From Nocardioides sp. Root240 (lineage in GTDB: Bacteria; Actinomycetota; Actinomycetes; Propionibacteriales; Nocardioidaceae), in NCBI RefSeq assembly GCF_001428825.1, contig NZ_LMIT01000013.1, positions 71,194 to 115,313 of the forward strand: a stretch of 44,120 bases of DNA. The letters run 5' to 3'. Positions 23,775 to 31,773 of this stretch are shown here, piece by piece (position 1 is the stretch's first letter; the number at the start of each line of letters is the position of its first letter). A program made the translations under genes and the position numbers. The notes under the pieces are model-generated. The model saw only the letters and a program-made list of their open reading frames with translations. It searched no databases and was not told where the DNA came from.

Positions 23775-25382
23775 TCAGCCGACCAGCTTGGGCGCGTCGC
23801 ACTTCGGCGTACGGAACTTCCTGATGTCCGCACCGCTGAGGTCGGCGCCGAGCGCACCGAGCAGCGGCGTGAGCAGCGCGCTGTCGAGGCTGCTGACCAG
23901 CGGGTTGACGAGCCCGGAGACCAAGGTGTTGACGATCGGGCCGAGCACGATGCCGACGGGTAGGCCGATCAGGGCTAGGCCGGACGTGTTGACCGTGAGG
24001 ACAGGCAGACCGGAGCTCCCGGCGCCGACCTCGCTGAGCTGGTCGTAGTCGCTGTCGTTGGCGATCTCGATCACGGCATCACCGCCCGAGGTGCTCTGGC
24101 CCTTGATCGTGATCGGACCTCCGACGACCGGGATCTTGATGCCGAGCACATTGGCGTACACCGTCACCTGAAGCTTGAGGTCGACGCTGAGCAGTCCGTT
24201 GCCGACCTGGATCGTGAGACCCGTCGGGCTGCAGCGCACGTCCGTCAGCTGGCCGACCGCTTGGGCGACGTTCACCGACCCGCTCAGCTCGACGTCTGTG
24301 CCCGCGAGGAGGAGGTTCAGGTTCAGCGCCCTGGCCGAGAGGTTGATCTTCACCTGGGTCGATTCGGCCTTCGACGAGGTGTCGTTCTTCCGACCACAGG
24401 CGAGCTTCGGCGCCTCGATGGCGCTGAGGTTCACCCCGACGTTCGCGAGCGGGCCGAGGTTGACCGACGCCTGCGGGATGACGAGCGCATTGGTGCCCGT
24501 CGCAGCGGCCGCCGCGGCGGTGACGAGGTCGAGCAGGTTGAGGTCGGCGTCGAGCCCGTTGGAGCCGGTCGTGCCGAGGTCGATCAGGTCGCCGGCGTTC
24601 AGCTTGACGTTGTTGAGACCGACGGACATCGCCTGCAGGACCGACGCGGCCGCCGCCTGCCCGTTCTTGGACAGCACGCTCGCCGTGGCGACGTAGAACT
24701 GCCCGAGGCTCACCAGCTGGTTGCCCTGGACGAGCTCCTCGAGCGTGCCGGCACCGAGGTTCACGCCGATCAGGTCGAGCAGGCTGATCTTGGTGGTGGC
24801 GAGGCCGTTGTAGTCGATCGCGCTCACGTTGATGTTGCTGCCCAGTGGTCCGAGGAGCGTGCTCAGCAGCGGCGACTTGGCCGTGTTCAGGCGGGCGGCG
24901 TAGGAGCCGAGGGCGTAGCAGGCGCCCCCCTCGGACTGCGCGATGGCCGTGCGGTGGGCGTCGCCGGAATCCATCCCTGTCAGGCGTCCGAGCGCGAAGC
25001 CGACCGTGGTGTTGGCGCGCACCCGTACCGCGTTCGGGACGGCACTGCCGGAGACGACCGCGAAGTTGCCGTCCTTGAACGTGCCGAGCTGCCACTCCAG
25101 GTCCGGCGCGGTGCCGACCGTGTCGGCGTTGCGCTCGAGGCTCTTGGCCATCTCGCTGTCCATGGTGGAGGCGAGGGCAGTGGCACTTCGGCCATCGAGG
25201 TTGCGGGACAGGTCGAGCGCGACGACGTCGGCCAGGGCCTGCATGTCGCGACGGGCGGTGCGCTGCATGCCGAGGTCGACGGCGAACGCGGAGATGATGA
25301 CGAGGAGCAGGGCGATGCCGACGCCCATGAGGACGGCGACGGCACCACGTTCGTCCGCGCGACGATCGCGTCGGCGCGCCAT
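23775..25382 (-). CDS. TadG-like exported protein (paralog A)
   Basis: The 535-residue protein has a basic N-terminus, an N-terminal membrane helix (about 14-36), then the Tad-type pilin-like segment RRDMQALADVVALDLSR (44-60). The rest is a long, beta-rich secreted domain with many short repeats of valine, leucine, serine and glycine. It ends in CDAPKLVG. It begins one base into the stop of the TadE-like gene (TGATG), so both are translated together. The protein strongly resembles the second TadG-like gene upstream. No domain beyond TadE/TadG is recognisable; a surface or pilus-associated role is inferred. Confidence 0.78.
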   Translation of the reverse strand: MARRRDRRADERGAVAVLMGVGIALLLVIISAFAVDLGMQRTARRDMQALADVVALDLSRNLDGRSATALASTMDSEMAKSLERNADTVGTAPDLEWQLGTFKDGNFAVVSGSAVPNAVRVRANTTVGFALGRLTGMDSGDAHRTAIAQSEGGACYALGSYAARLNTAKSPLLSTLLGPLGSNINVSAIDYNGLATTKISLLDLIGVNLGAGTLEELVQGNQLVSLGQFYVATASVLSKNGQAAAASVLQAMSVGLNNVKLNAGDLIDLGTTGSNGLDADLNLLDLVTAAAAAATGTNALVIPQASVNLGPLANVGVNLSAIEAPKLACGRKNDTSSKAESTQVKINLSARALNLNLLLAGTDVELSGSVNVAQAVGQLTDVRCSPTGLTIQVGNGLLSVDLKLQVTVYANVLGIKIPVVGGPITIKGQSTSGGDAVIEIANDSDYDQLSEVGAGSSGLPVLTVNTSGLALIGLPVGIVLGPIVNTLVSGLVNPLVSSLDSALLTPLLGALGADLSGADIRKFRTPKCDAPKLVG

Positions 25383-25870
25383 CAGCTGACCCTCGCGACG
25401 GCGGTGTACTCCAGCTCGTCCGGGAGGACCATGCCCATCATGGGCACCCCGAGGAGCGGGTGGTCCGCGTAGTCGTAGGTGATCCGCACGCTCGCGCACT
25501 TCACCGTGGCGGGCTCGCCGTCGCAGGTGGCGATCGTGACGGCGCAGCTGCCCACCGTGACGCCGTCACGCGTCAGCGAGCTCCCGGAACAGGTGACGCC
25601 GTAGCCCTCGAGCGCCTCGTTGACCGCCGCACGGGCGTTCGGGACCTGGTCGGCGTCACGCTGGGCGACCGCTGCGGCGCGGGCGCCCTCGGCGGCTGCC
25701 TGGCTGATCGCCTGGCGGAAGCTCAGCATCATGCCGTAGCTGATGATGCCGAAGATCAGGATCATCAGGATCGGCAGGATCAGGGCGAACTCGACGGCTG
25801 CAGCCCCTCGCTGACCCTCGTCATGCGCACGTCGCTCTCGCGCGCGCCCCCACAGCACACAACGCCTCAT
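25382..25870 (-). CDS. TadE-like pilus assembly protein
   Basis: The protein has 162 residues. The TadE signature is clear: RGAAAVEFALILPIL (21-35) at the start of one membrane helix (about 24-48), followed by SFRQAISQAAAEGARAAA, the pilin-like amphipathic helix. Four cysteines in the exported part (about 97-130) could form disulfides. The ATG at 25870 has GGGGAGG seven bases upstream, which decides the start. It is the first gene of a pair with TadG-like paralog A. No TadA, TadB, TadC or RcpA gene is seen in this window. Confidence 0.85.
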   Translation of the reverse strand: MRRCVLWGRARERRAHDEGQRGAAAVEFALILPILMILIFGIISYGMMLSFRQAISQAAAEGARAAAVAQRDADQVPNARAAVNEALEGYGVTCSGSSLTRDGVTVGSCAVTIATCDGEPATVKCASVRITYDYADHPLLGVPMMGMVLPDELEYTAVARVS

Positions 25871-25991
25871 CGGCCGGCCTCCCCGCCCTAGCTCCCATGA
25901 CGCCTCCCGAGTGGCGATCTCCGCACCATAGTGGTCGTCCTGACAACGAGGGAACGGATCCCGGGTGATTCTGCCCGGACGAGCGATCGGT

Positions 25992-26011
25992 ACTAGTTCC
26001 TTCGGACTAGT
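25992..26011. promoter_or_regulatory. ACTAGT inverted repeat between the two Tad-like units
   Basis: ACTAGTTCC and GGACTAGT lie around a three-base centre, giving an 8-bp stem with one bulged T. Two ACTAGT hexamers, each itself a palindrome, are spaced one turn of the helix apart. It lies between TadG-like paralog B and the TadE gene, about 120 bases upstream of the TadE start. It could be an operator for the TadE unit or a weak terminator of the paralog B transcript. No known regulator can be named. Confidence 0.4.
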
Positions 26012-26035
26012 CACCCCGTGGACCCGTCAGCGACC

Positions 26036-27802
26036 TCAGCCGACCAACCGCGGACGGGCGCAGGTGATGCCCACGCCGTAGACGTCGGCACCCCCGAGTC
26101 GGAGGCCGATCATCCTCGCCACGGGACCGATGAACATGTTGTTGATGTTGTTGATCAGGGGCGTGAGGGTCTTCTCGACGAAGCCCTTGCCGGTGGTGAC
26201 GAGCACGTTGGCGATCGGGTTGGTGATCGCGGTGACCAGCGGCAGCTGCGCGCTCTTGCCGTTGAGCTTGACCGAGAGCACCGTCGGGATGATCGTGCTC
26301 GGGTCCAGGGTCATCGCGTAGCCCGTGGAGATCGGCGTCTGGTCGTTCGGCGGGATCTTGAGGTCCGCGCGCCCGCCGCCCGCGCCGGCGACCGTGCCCA
26401 CCGTCAGCCGTACGTCGACCTCGAGCGAGATCTTGCTGCCGAGGGTGAGGATGTTGCCGAGCAGGTTGGTCAGCACCGAGGTCAGCCCCAGCGAGACCAG
26501 GTCGGTCAGCTTCACGTCGGCGGCCACCGACACGTCCGCATGCATCTGGTACGACGCCAGACCGGTCGCGACCTGGACGCTGAAGGTCGACGGGTCGACC
26601 ACCGAACCGTCACCGCAGTGCCCGGCGGGCGGTGCGACGAGCTGGCCGGTGCCGCTGCCCGCGACGACCTGCAGGTTGCCGCTGCCCTTCGGGGTCTGCA
26701 GGGTCCCGAGGGTCGGGACGCTGATGCTCGGGAGGTTCGTGAACTCGATGCCGAGGGTCCCGTCGAGCTGGGCCGTGTCGGCCTTGGCCTGTGCGGAGTT
26801 CGGCGTCCCGCAGGCGAGCTCCGCGGCCGAGACGAGGTTGATCCCGCCGGTGTACTGGTAACCGACGCCGGGGACCTGGCCCTGGATGTTCGGGACGCCG
26901 AGGAAGTGCTTGCCGTCGGACAGGCGCGCCGAGCCGACCAGGTCGAGCACGTCGAGCTCGACGTCCATCGCGGCGTTGTCGGTCGGCGCGACGTGCAGGA
27001 CGTTGCTGAGGTTGATGGGCCCGATCGAGGCGGTGACCGCCGACGACGCGATCCGGCTCAGGGCCTGGAGGGCGACGGTGTTGTCGCCGGGCTCGCGGGT
27101 GAGCGCCTCGATGGTGGCGTTGATCAGCTGCGCGTAGGTGATCGAGCCGTTGAGGAGCGCCTCGGGGCTGCCGATCGCGGACGTCGAGGTGAGCTGGTCG
27201 AGGCGGACGTCGGCGAACGCCAGGCCCTGGTACGACACCAGGGTGAGGTTCACCCCGAGCAGGTCGTTGAGCGGCTCGAGCACCGTGCTGTCACTCGCGC
27301 GGATCGCGGCCACGAAGCTGCCGAGCCGGAAGCATGCGGTCGAGGCGCTCTCGGCGGCGGCCGAGCGGCGCGCTCCCCCGGAATCGGCGCCCGTCACGGA
27401 CGCGAACGCGAAGGTGACGTCGGTCTGGGCGACCACCCGGACCGCGGAGGGTACGCCGGACGTCATCGGCGCGAAGCCACTCGTCGCCATGCGGCCCAGC
27501 TGGTAGCTGAGCTGCGGCGGCTCGTCGCCGACCGCCGAGGCGTTGCGTGTCCTGCTCCGTGTGAGCTCGGCGTTCATCACGGGCGTGAGCTCGCCGACGC
27601 TGCGACCGTCCAGCTCACGCGCGAGGTCGAGCGCGACCAGGTCCGCGACCGCCTGCATGTCGGTGCGGGCCACGCGCTGCAGGCCGATGTCGAGCACGAA
27701 CGCCGAGCCGATCATGATCAGGACGATCACGAACGCCATCAGGAGCGTGACCACTCCGCGCTCGTCGTCGCCCCTGCGGGCGTGCTGACGCCGGTGCCAC
27801 AT
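26036..27802 (-). CDS. TadG-like exported protein (paralog B)
   Basis: The 588-residue protein is built like paralog A: a basic head, a membrane helix (about 17-40), then RTDMQAVADLVALDLAREL (46-64), which matches paralog A nearly residue for residue. The large exported part is beta-rich. It ends in CARPRLVG, matching CDAPKLVG of paralog A. The ATG at 27802 is decided by GGGGAGG five bases upstream. Its relation to the TadE/TadG pair suggests tandem duplication of an older gene. Function is not known; a cell-surface or secreted role is inferred. Confidence 0.78.
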   Translation of the reverse strand: MWHRRQHARRGDDERGVVTLLMAFVIVLIMIGSAFVLDIGLQRVARTDMQAVADLVALDLARELDGRSVGELTPVMNAELTRSRTRNASAVGDEPPQLSYQLGRMATSGFAPMTSGVPSAVRVVAQTDVTFAFASVTGADSGGARRSAAAESASTACFRLGSFVAAIRASDSTVLEPLNDLLGVNLTLVSYQGLAFADVRLDQLTSTSAIGSPEALLNGSITYAQLINATIEALTREPGDNTVALQALSRIASSAVTASIGPINLSNVLHVAPTDNAAMDVELDVLDLVGSARLSDGKHFLGVPNIQGQVPGVGYQYTGGINLVSAAELACGTPNSAQAKADTAQLDGTLGIEFTNLPSISVPTLGTLQTPKGSGNLQVVAGSGTGQLVAPPAGHCGDGSVVDPSTFSVQVATGLASYQMHADVSVAADVKLTDLVSLGLTSVLTNLLGNILTLGSKISLEVDVRLTVGTVAGAGGGRADLKIPPNDQTPISTGYAMTLDPSTIIPTVLSVKLNGKSAQLPLVTAITNPIANVLVTTGKGFVEKTLTPLINNINNMFIGPVARMIGLRLGGADVYGVGITCARPRLVG

Positions 27803-27874
27803 GGCGCCCTCCCCGATGCCGTGTCGCAGACGGGGCGGATTCCTCACCCCTCACGGTTCATCGTCGGCAGAGTG

Positions 27875-27920
27875 GGCGCCGGGGCAAGGTCCCGGCGCCG
27901 AATTGGGGACCAAGGTCCCC
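27875..27920 (-). terminator. Tandem hairpins ending the lepB-rnhB-DUF2469 unit
   Basis: Two hairpins follow the DUF2469 stop: GGGGACC / GGTCCCC (27905-27920) and GGCGCCGGG / CCCGGCGCC (27875-27899, seven-base loop). Both contain the same core CAAGGTCCC. They fill the gap between DUF2469 and TadG-like paralog B on the minus strand, fitting a double transcription stop. No clear T-run follows. Confidence 0.5.
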
Positions 27921-27925
27921 GGGCC

Positions 27926-28234
27926 TCAGGACTTCGGGAGCTCGAGGTCCGAGGTCGCCAGCTCCTCCACGTTGACGTCCTTGAAGGTCAGCACCTTGAC
28001 GTTCTTGGCGAACCGGGCCGGGCGGTACATGTCCCACACCCACGCGTCGGCGATGGTGACCTCGAAGAAGACGTCGGTCCCCTCCGAGCGTGCCTTCACG
28101 TCGACCGAGTTGCACAGGTAGAAACGGCGGTCGGTCTCCACGACGTACTTGAAGATCCCGACGACGTCGCGGTACTCCCGGTAGAGGTTCAGCTCCTGCT
28201 CGGTCTCGTACTTCTCGAGGTCCTCGGCGCTCAC
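27926..28234 (-). CDS. DUF2469 family protein
   Basis: The 102-residue protein is a member of DUF2469, a small family confined largely to actinobacteria and almost always found after rnhB. Typical features are MSAEDLEKYETEQELNLYRE at the start and the aromatic segment WVWDMYRPARF (about 65-75). No membrane segment or known catalytic motif is visible. It begins with GTG, ten bases after the rnhB stop. Function is unknown. Confidence 0.93.
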   Translation of the reverse strand: MSAEDLEKYETEQELNLYREYRDVVGIFKYVVETDRRFYLCNSVDVKARSEGTDVFFEVTIADAWVWDMYRPARFAKNVKVLTFKDVNVEELATSDLELPKS

Positions 28235-28244
28235 GAGGGCGACT

Positions 28245-28931
28245 CTAGCCCTCGTCCCCCATCTCGTCCGGCAACGGCTCCAGTCCCGCCGCGCGTCGGA
28301 CGTTCACGAACCGCATCCGGTGGATCGGCGAGGGGCCGTGCTCCTCGAGCGCCGCCGTGTGGGTGGCGGTGATGTAGCCCTTGTGCGTCTTGAAGTCGTA
28401 CGCCGGCCACTGCTCGTCGAGGTCCGTCATGATCCGGTCGCGGGTGACCTTCGCCAGCACCGATGCGGCAGCGACGCAGGCCGCCACGCGGTCGCCCTTC
28501 CAGACGGCGAGGCCCGGCGAGCCGAGCCCGTCGACCGGGAACCCGTCGGTCAGCACGTACGACGGCGCGACGGCCAGCTTCGCGACCGCCCGGCGCAGCG
28601 CCTCGACGTTGGCGACGTGCATGCCCAGCCGGTCGCACTCCTCCTGCGAGACCACCACGACCGACCAGGCCACGGCGCGGCGAACGACCTGCTCGTAGCA
28701 CCGCTCCCGGGCAGCCGCCGTCAGGAGCTTGGAGTCGGCCAGTCCCGGCACGATCCCCGCCTTGCCGGGCGGCAGGATCGCGGCGCCGGCGACCAACGGG
28801 CCGGCGCAGGCACCGCGGCCGGCCTCGTCGACGCCGGCGACCGGCTCGAGGCCGTGGCGGCGCAGGGCCCGCTCGTAGCCGTAGATGCCGGCGTCGCGAC
28901 GGACCGTCGCTCCCTTGGGCAAGGTGGTCAT
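28245..28931 (-). CDS. rnhB: Ribonuclease HII
   Basis: RNase HII removes ribonucleotides from DNA:RNA duplexes. The 228-residue protein carries the D35-E36 pair in VDEAGRGACAGP (34-45), a further acidic residue in LTDGFPVDG, and ASVLAKVTRDR in the C-terminal half. The ATG at 28931 is supported by GGGAGC upstream, which overlaps the lepB end. The gene is eight bases after lepB, in the standard lepB-rnhB-DUF2469 order. Confidence 0.95.
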   Translation of the reverse strand: MTTLPKGATVRRDAGIYGYERALRRHGLEPVAGVDEAGRGACAGPLVAGAAILPPGKAGIVPGLADSKLLTAAARERCYEQVVRRAVAWSVVVVSQEECDRLGMHVANVEALRRAVAKLAVAPSYVLTDGFPVDGLGSPGLAVWKGDRVAACVAAASVLAKVTRDRIMTDLDEQWPAYDFKTHKGYITATHTAALEEHGPSPIHRMRFVNVRRAAGLEPLPDEMGDEG

Positions 28932-28939
28932 CGAGCCGT

Positions 28940-29812
28940 TCAGCTCCCGGTGATGGCGCCGACCTTCTTGGCCTTCTCGACCAGGTCGGCGGGCGGGGAG
29001 TCGGGGACGTCGTCGAAGACCTCGGGGCGGCTGATCCAGCGCCAGCGGTCGCGCGGCCAGATCAGCGTGAAGACCTTGCCGACGACGAGGTCGGTGTCGA
29101 CCCAGGGGCTCTGGGTGCACGGGTCCTCGTCGGGGCCGCACAGGTGGGCGCGCGAGTCGGCGGAGTGGCCGCGGTTGTCGCCGAGCACGAGCACCTTGCC
29201 GGCGGGGATCGGGCCGATGGTCCAGTCGCAGCGACCGGAGAAGGCCGTGCCCTTCTCGACGTACCAGTCGTCGAGCAGCTCGGCGTTGCAGGCGCCCGGG
29301 TCGGGGCCGAGGTAGTCGGACTCGTCGATCGCCTTGCCGTTGACCGAGATCCGGCCCTGCTCGTCGCAGCAGGTGACGATGTCCCCCGCGACGCCGATGA
29401 CGCGCTTCACGAGGTGGCCGCCCGTCGGGTAGAGGCCGACCTTCGACAGCACGCTGGCGAAGCCGGTCGGGCCCTGCGCGTCGGCCGGGCCCAGCCACTC
29501 GCCCGGGTCCTCGAACACGATGACGTCGCCGCGCTTCGGCGTACCGCCGAACCAGTAGGAGACCTTCTGGACGAGGATCCGGTCGTTCTTGACCAGTCCC
29601 GGCTCCATCGACTCCGACGGGATGTAGAACGCCTGCACGAAGATCGCCTTGATCAGCACGGCGAGGCCGAGGGCCACGGCGAGGAGCAGGATGCTCTCCT
29701 GCCACACGGGGAGGTGCTTGCGGGGCGGGGAGGCGGGCGATCGGTGCCGCCCGTCGCCGTCGGCCTTCTCGAAGGCTTCGGGGCGCTCGTCGGGCGTCTC
29801 GTCGGTCGTCAC
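28940..29812 (-). CDS. lepB: Signal peptidase I
   Basis: LepB cuts signal peptides from exported proteins at the outer face of the membrane. The 290-residue protein has a cytoplasmic acidic tail (1-33), one membrane helix (about 41-62), then the catalytic serine S68 in PSESMEP and the lysine K136 in HLVKRVIGVAGD. GDNRGHSADSR is the conserved box E. GTG at 29812 is chosen because TAGACT, a likely -10, lies only eight bases upstream, so a longer N-terminus would read into the promoter. The transcript would then be leaderless or nearly so. The rplS terminator lies just before this promoter. Confidence 0.93.
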   Translation of the reverse strand: MTTDETPDERPEAFEKADGDGRHRSPASPPRKHLPVWQESILLLAVALGLAVLIKAIFVQAFYIPSESMEPGLVKNDRILVQKVSYWFGGTPKRGDVIVFEDPGEWLGPADAQGPTGFASVLSKVGLYPTGGHLVKRVIGVAGDIVTCCDEQGRISVNGKAIDESDYLGPDPGACNAELLDDWYVEKGTAFSGRCDWTIGPIPAGKVLVLGDNRGHSADSRAHLCGPDEDPCTQSPWVDTDLVVGKVFTLIWPRDRWRWISRPEVFDDVPDSPPADLVEKAKKVGAITGS

Positions 29813-29820
29813 GTTGACCG

Positions 29821-29826
29821 AGTCTA
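29821..29826 (-). promoter_or_regulatory. Candidate -10 element of lepB
   Basis: TAGACT on the minus strand lies eight bases upstream of the lepB GTG. The -35 position would fall in the T-rich end of the rplS terminator (CTTTTC), so terminator and promoter share sequence. The -10 match is good, the -35 match poor. Confidence 0.4.
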
Positions 29827-29850
29827 GGCAGGGTGCCCCCGGGAAAAGCA

Positions 29851-29881
29851 CGAAGGCCCGACCTTGCCGGTCGGGCCTTCG
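29851..29881 (-). terminator. Intrinsic terminator of rplS
   Basis: A perfect 13-bp stem CGAAGGCCCGACC / GGTCGGGCCTTCG with a five-base loop is followed on the minus strand by TGCTTTTCC. It ends rplS transcription and lies immediately before the lepB promoter. Confidence 0.85.
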
Positions 29882-29892
29882 GAAAGCGGGGA

Positions 29893-29977
29893 GGCTCAGG
29901 CCTCGCGACTGGGCGCATCGGGCGTCGCTACGCTCCGCCGATCAAGGAGCCCAGTCACAAGGCTCACGCCTCGCGAC
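29893..29977. repeat. Hairpin element flanked by a 17-base duplication of the rplS end
   Basis: GGCTCAGGCCTCGCGAC (29893-29909) and GGCTCACGCCTCGCGAC (29961-29977) are direct repeats with one mismatch. The right copy includes the rplS stop codon; the left copy would encode the same end. Between them lies a 51-base segment with terminal inverted repeats GACTGGGC (29907-29914) and GCCCAGTC (29949-29956), enclosing a nested stem ATCGG-GCGT...ACGC-CCGAT. A further 10-base inverted repeat, GATCAAGGAG / CTCCTTGATC, ties the element to the rplS coding end. Confidence 0.6.
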
Positions 29978-30326
29978 GCTCCTTGATCTTGGCCTTCTTG
30001 CCGGTGAGGTTGCGCAGGTAGTAGAGCTTCGCGCGACGCACGTCACCGCGGGTGACGACCTCGATCTGCTCGAAGATCGGCGAGTGGAGCGGGAAGGTCC
30101 GCTCGACACCGACGCCGAAGGAGACCTTGCGGACCGTGAAGGTGCGGCCGACGCCGGAGCCGTGGATCCGGATGACGACGCCCTGGAAGACCTGGACGCG
30201 GGACCGGCTGCCCTCGACGACCTTCACGTGGACCTTGATCGTGTCACCGGCGCGGAAGGCGGGGACGTCGTCGCGCTTGGCGGCGTTGCCGATCTCGGTG
30301 ACGACAGCGGGGCTGGGCTTGCTCAT
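29964..30326 (-). CDS. rplS: 50S ribosomal protein L19
   Basis: L19 sits at the 30S-50S interface. The 120-residue length is typical. VPAFRAGDTIKVHVKV and VFQGVVIRIHG are family landmarks, and the end KAKIKERREA is the usual basic tail. The ATG has GAGGAGAACC directly upstream. In most bacteria rplS follows trmD; here amt and a Fic gene separate them. The stop codon lies within one of two short direct repeats. Confidence 0.97.
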   Translation of the reverse strand: MSKPSPAVVTEIGNAAKRDDVPAFRAGDTIKVHVKVVEGSRSRVQVFQGVVIRIHGSGVGRTFTVRKVSFGVGVERTFPLHSPIFEQIEVVTRGDVRRAKLYYLRNLTGKKAKIKERREA

Positions 30327-30512
30327 GGTTCTCCTCGCGAGTGCACACAGGCCAACCGCGGTAGTGGATGGATCGAGGTGGTGGATCTGGCGTGCGGACG
30401 ACGATTCCCCTGTGGCAGAAGCGTCCGCGACACCGACCAGCGATCTTCCCACAACCGGTCGGGTACGCCGAAATCCACGGGGCGGGCAGAGCGGTGCTGG
30501 AAGGATGTCGTC

Positions 30513-31712
30513 ATGGACTGGGCGCCACACACGTTCGAGGTGCGGCCCTGGCGCCAGCGCAGCCCCCGCGGGCCGGCCGCCGACCGCAGGCTCCGCGAGA
30601 TCACGGTCTCGCTGCCGCCGTACATCCGCGGGCTCGAGCTGCCCATGGACCGCGCGCTCACCGCGATGGCGACGGCGAGCGCGGGCGACCTGAGCCACCT
30701 CGACCTGGTCCACGGTCGCACCCTCAGCGCGCTCAACCACCTGCAGCTGCGCACCGAGGCGGTCGACTCGTCGAAGATCGAGAACGTCGATGCCAGCCTC
30801 GCCGACTACGGACGGGCGCTGCTGGGTGTCGGGGCGAACGCCTCGGCGGTCTCGATGGCCTCGGCCACCACGGCCCTGACCCGGATGATCGCCGACGCCG
30901 ACGCGACCCGGTCGATCCGGCCGGAGGCGATCCTGACGGCGCACCGCGAGCTGTTCCGGCGCAACCCCGACGAGGCGCACCGCGCCGGGAGCTTCCGTAC
31001 GACGCAGAACTGGGTCGGGGGCAGCGACTGGTCGCCGCTCGGGTCGCTCCACGTCCCTCCCCCGCCGGAGACGGTGCCGTCGTACCTCGAGGACCTGTTC
31101 GCCTTCGCGAACCGCGAGGACCTGCCGGCCGTGGCGCAGGCGGCGATCGTGCACGCGCAGTTCGAGTCGATCCACCCGTTCATCGACGGCAACGGCCGGA
31201 TCGGGCGGACCCTGATCCACGCCGTGCTGCGGCGCCGGCGCGCGACCCGGCACCTGACGGTGCCGATCGCGTCCGCGCTGGTGGCGCACCGCGAGAGCTA
31301 CTTCGACGCGCTCAACGACTACCGCGGCGGCGAGGCGCGCACCATCGTCGCGATGATGGCGACCGCGGTCCGGATCTCGACGGCGGAGTCGTGGGTGACC
31401 GCGACCAACGTGCTGGCGATCCGCGAGCGCTGGGGCGAGGCCGCACCCGGTGCGCGGCCGGGGCACCCGCTGTTCCGGCTGCTCGACCTCATGGCCGAGG
31501 AGCCGATCCTCAACGTGGAGCTGGTCGCGGGCCGGCTCGGCACGACCGAGGAGGTGGCGCAGCAGGCGATCGACGCCGCGGCGGACGCCGGGGTCCTGGT
31601 GCGCGCCCGTCGTAGCCGGAGGGCGCCGGTGTGGCTGGCGCAGGACCTGCTGAGCGAGGTCGAGGAGCTGAGTGCCCGGATCCAGGACTCGGCACGCCGT
31701 CTGCGGGCGTGA
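30513..31712 (+). CDS. Fic-domain protein with N-terminal inhibitory motif
   Basis: Fic proteins usually transfer AMP from ATP to a hydroxyl side chain of a target protein. The 399-residue protein has the catalytic motif HPFIDGNGRIGR at 221-232, complete. The inhibitory motif [S/T]xxxE[G/N] is SSKIEN at 86-91, N-terminal to the core, so this is a self-inhibited class II Fic. The C-terminal third (about 310-375) is a winged-helix-like DNA-binding segment. ATG at 30513 has GGAAGGA seven bases upstream. It diverges from rplS and converges on amt. No separate antitoxin is visible, which agrees with the built-in inhibitor. The target is unknown. Confidence 0.9.
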   Translation: MDWAPHTFEVRPWRQRSPRGPAADRRLREITVSLPPYIRGLELPMDRALTAMATASAGDLSHLDLVHGRTLSALNHLQLRTEAVDSSKIENVDASLADYGRALLGVGANASAVSMASATTALTRMIADADATRSIRPEAILTAHRELFRRNPDEAHRAGSFRTTQNWVGGSDWSPLGSLHVPPPPETVPSYLEDLFAFANREDLPAVAQAAIVHAQFESIHPFIDGNGRIGRTLIHAVLRRRRATRHLTVPIASALVAHRESYFDALNDYRGGEARTIVAMMATAVRISTAESWVTATNVLAIRERWGEAAPGARPGHPLFRLLDLMAEEPILNVELVAGRLGTTEEVAQQAIDAAADAGVLVRARRSRRAPVWLAQDLLSEVEELSARIQDSARRLRA

Positions 31713-31718
31713 ACGGCC

Positions 31719-31752
31719 GCAGGCCCGCCCCGGCGAACCGGGACGGGCCTGC
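31719..31752 (-). terminator. Hairpin between amt and the Fic gene, UUCG loop on the minus strand
   Basis: Fifteen-base arms GCAGGCCCGCCCCGG / CCGGGACGGGCCTGC surround CGAA, read as UUCG on the minus strand. The one imperfect pair is C opposite A on the plus strand and U opposite G on the minus strand, so the fully paired form is the amt transcript. It may also stop the Fic transcript with a weaker stem. Confidence 0.75.
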
Positions 31753-31773
31753 GTCGTACGACGGGTGTCGGAC

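Noticed and set aside
26018..28372. Plus-strand open frame of 784 codons opposite TadG-like paralog B
   Set aside because: It runs antisense to a gene with a good ribosome site and a matching paralog, and spans three separate minus-strand genes. Composition is that of a reverse-complement shadow.
30505..30507. ATG at 30505 as start of the Fic gene
   Set aside because: It is out of frame with the Fic motif; ATG 30513 is in frame and properly spaced from GGAAGGA.
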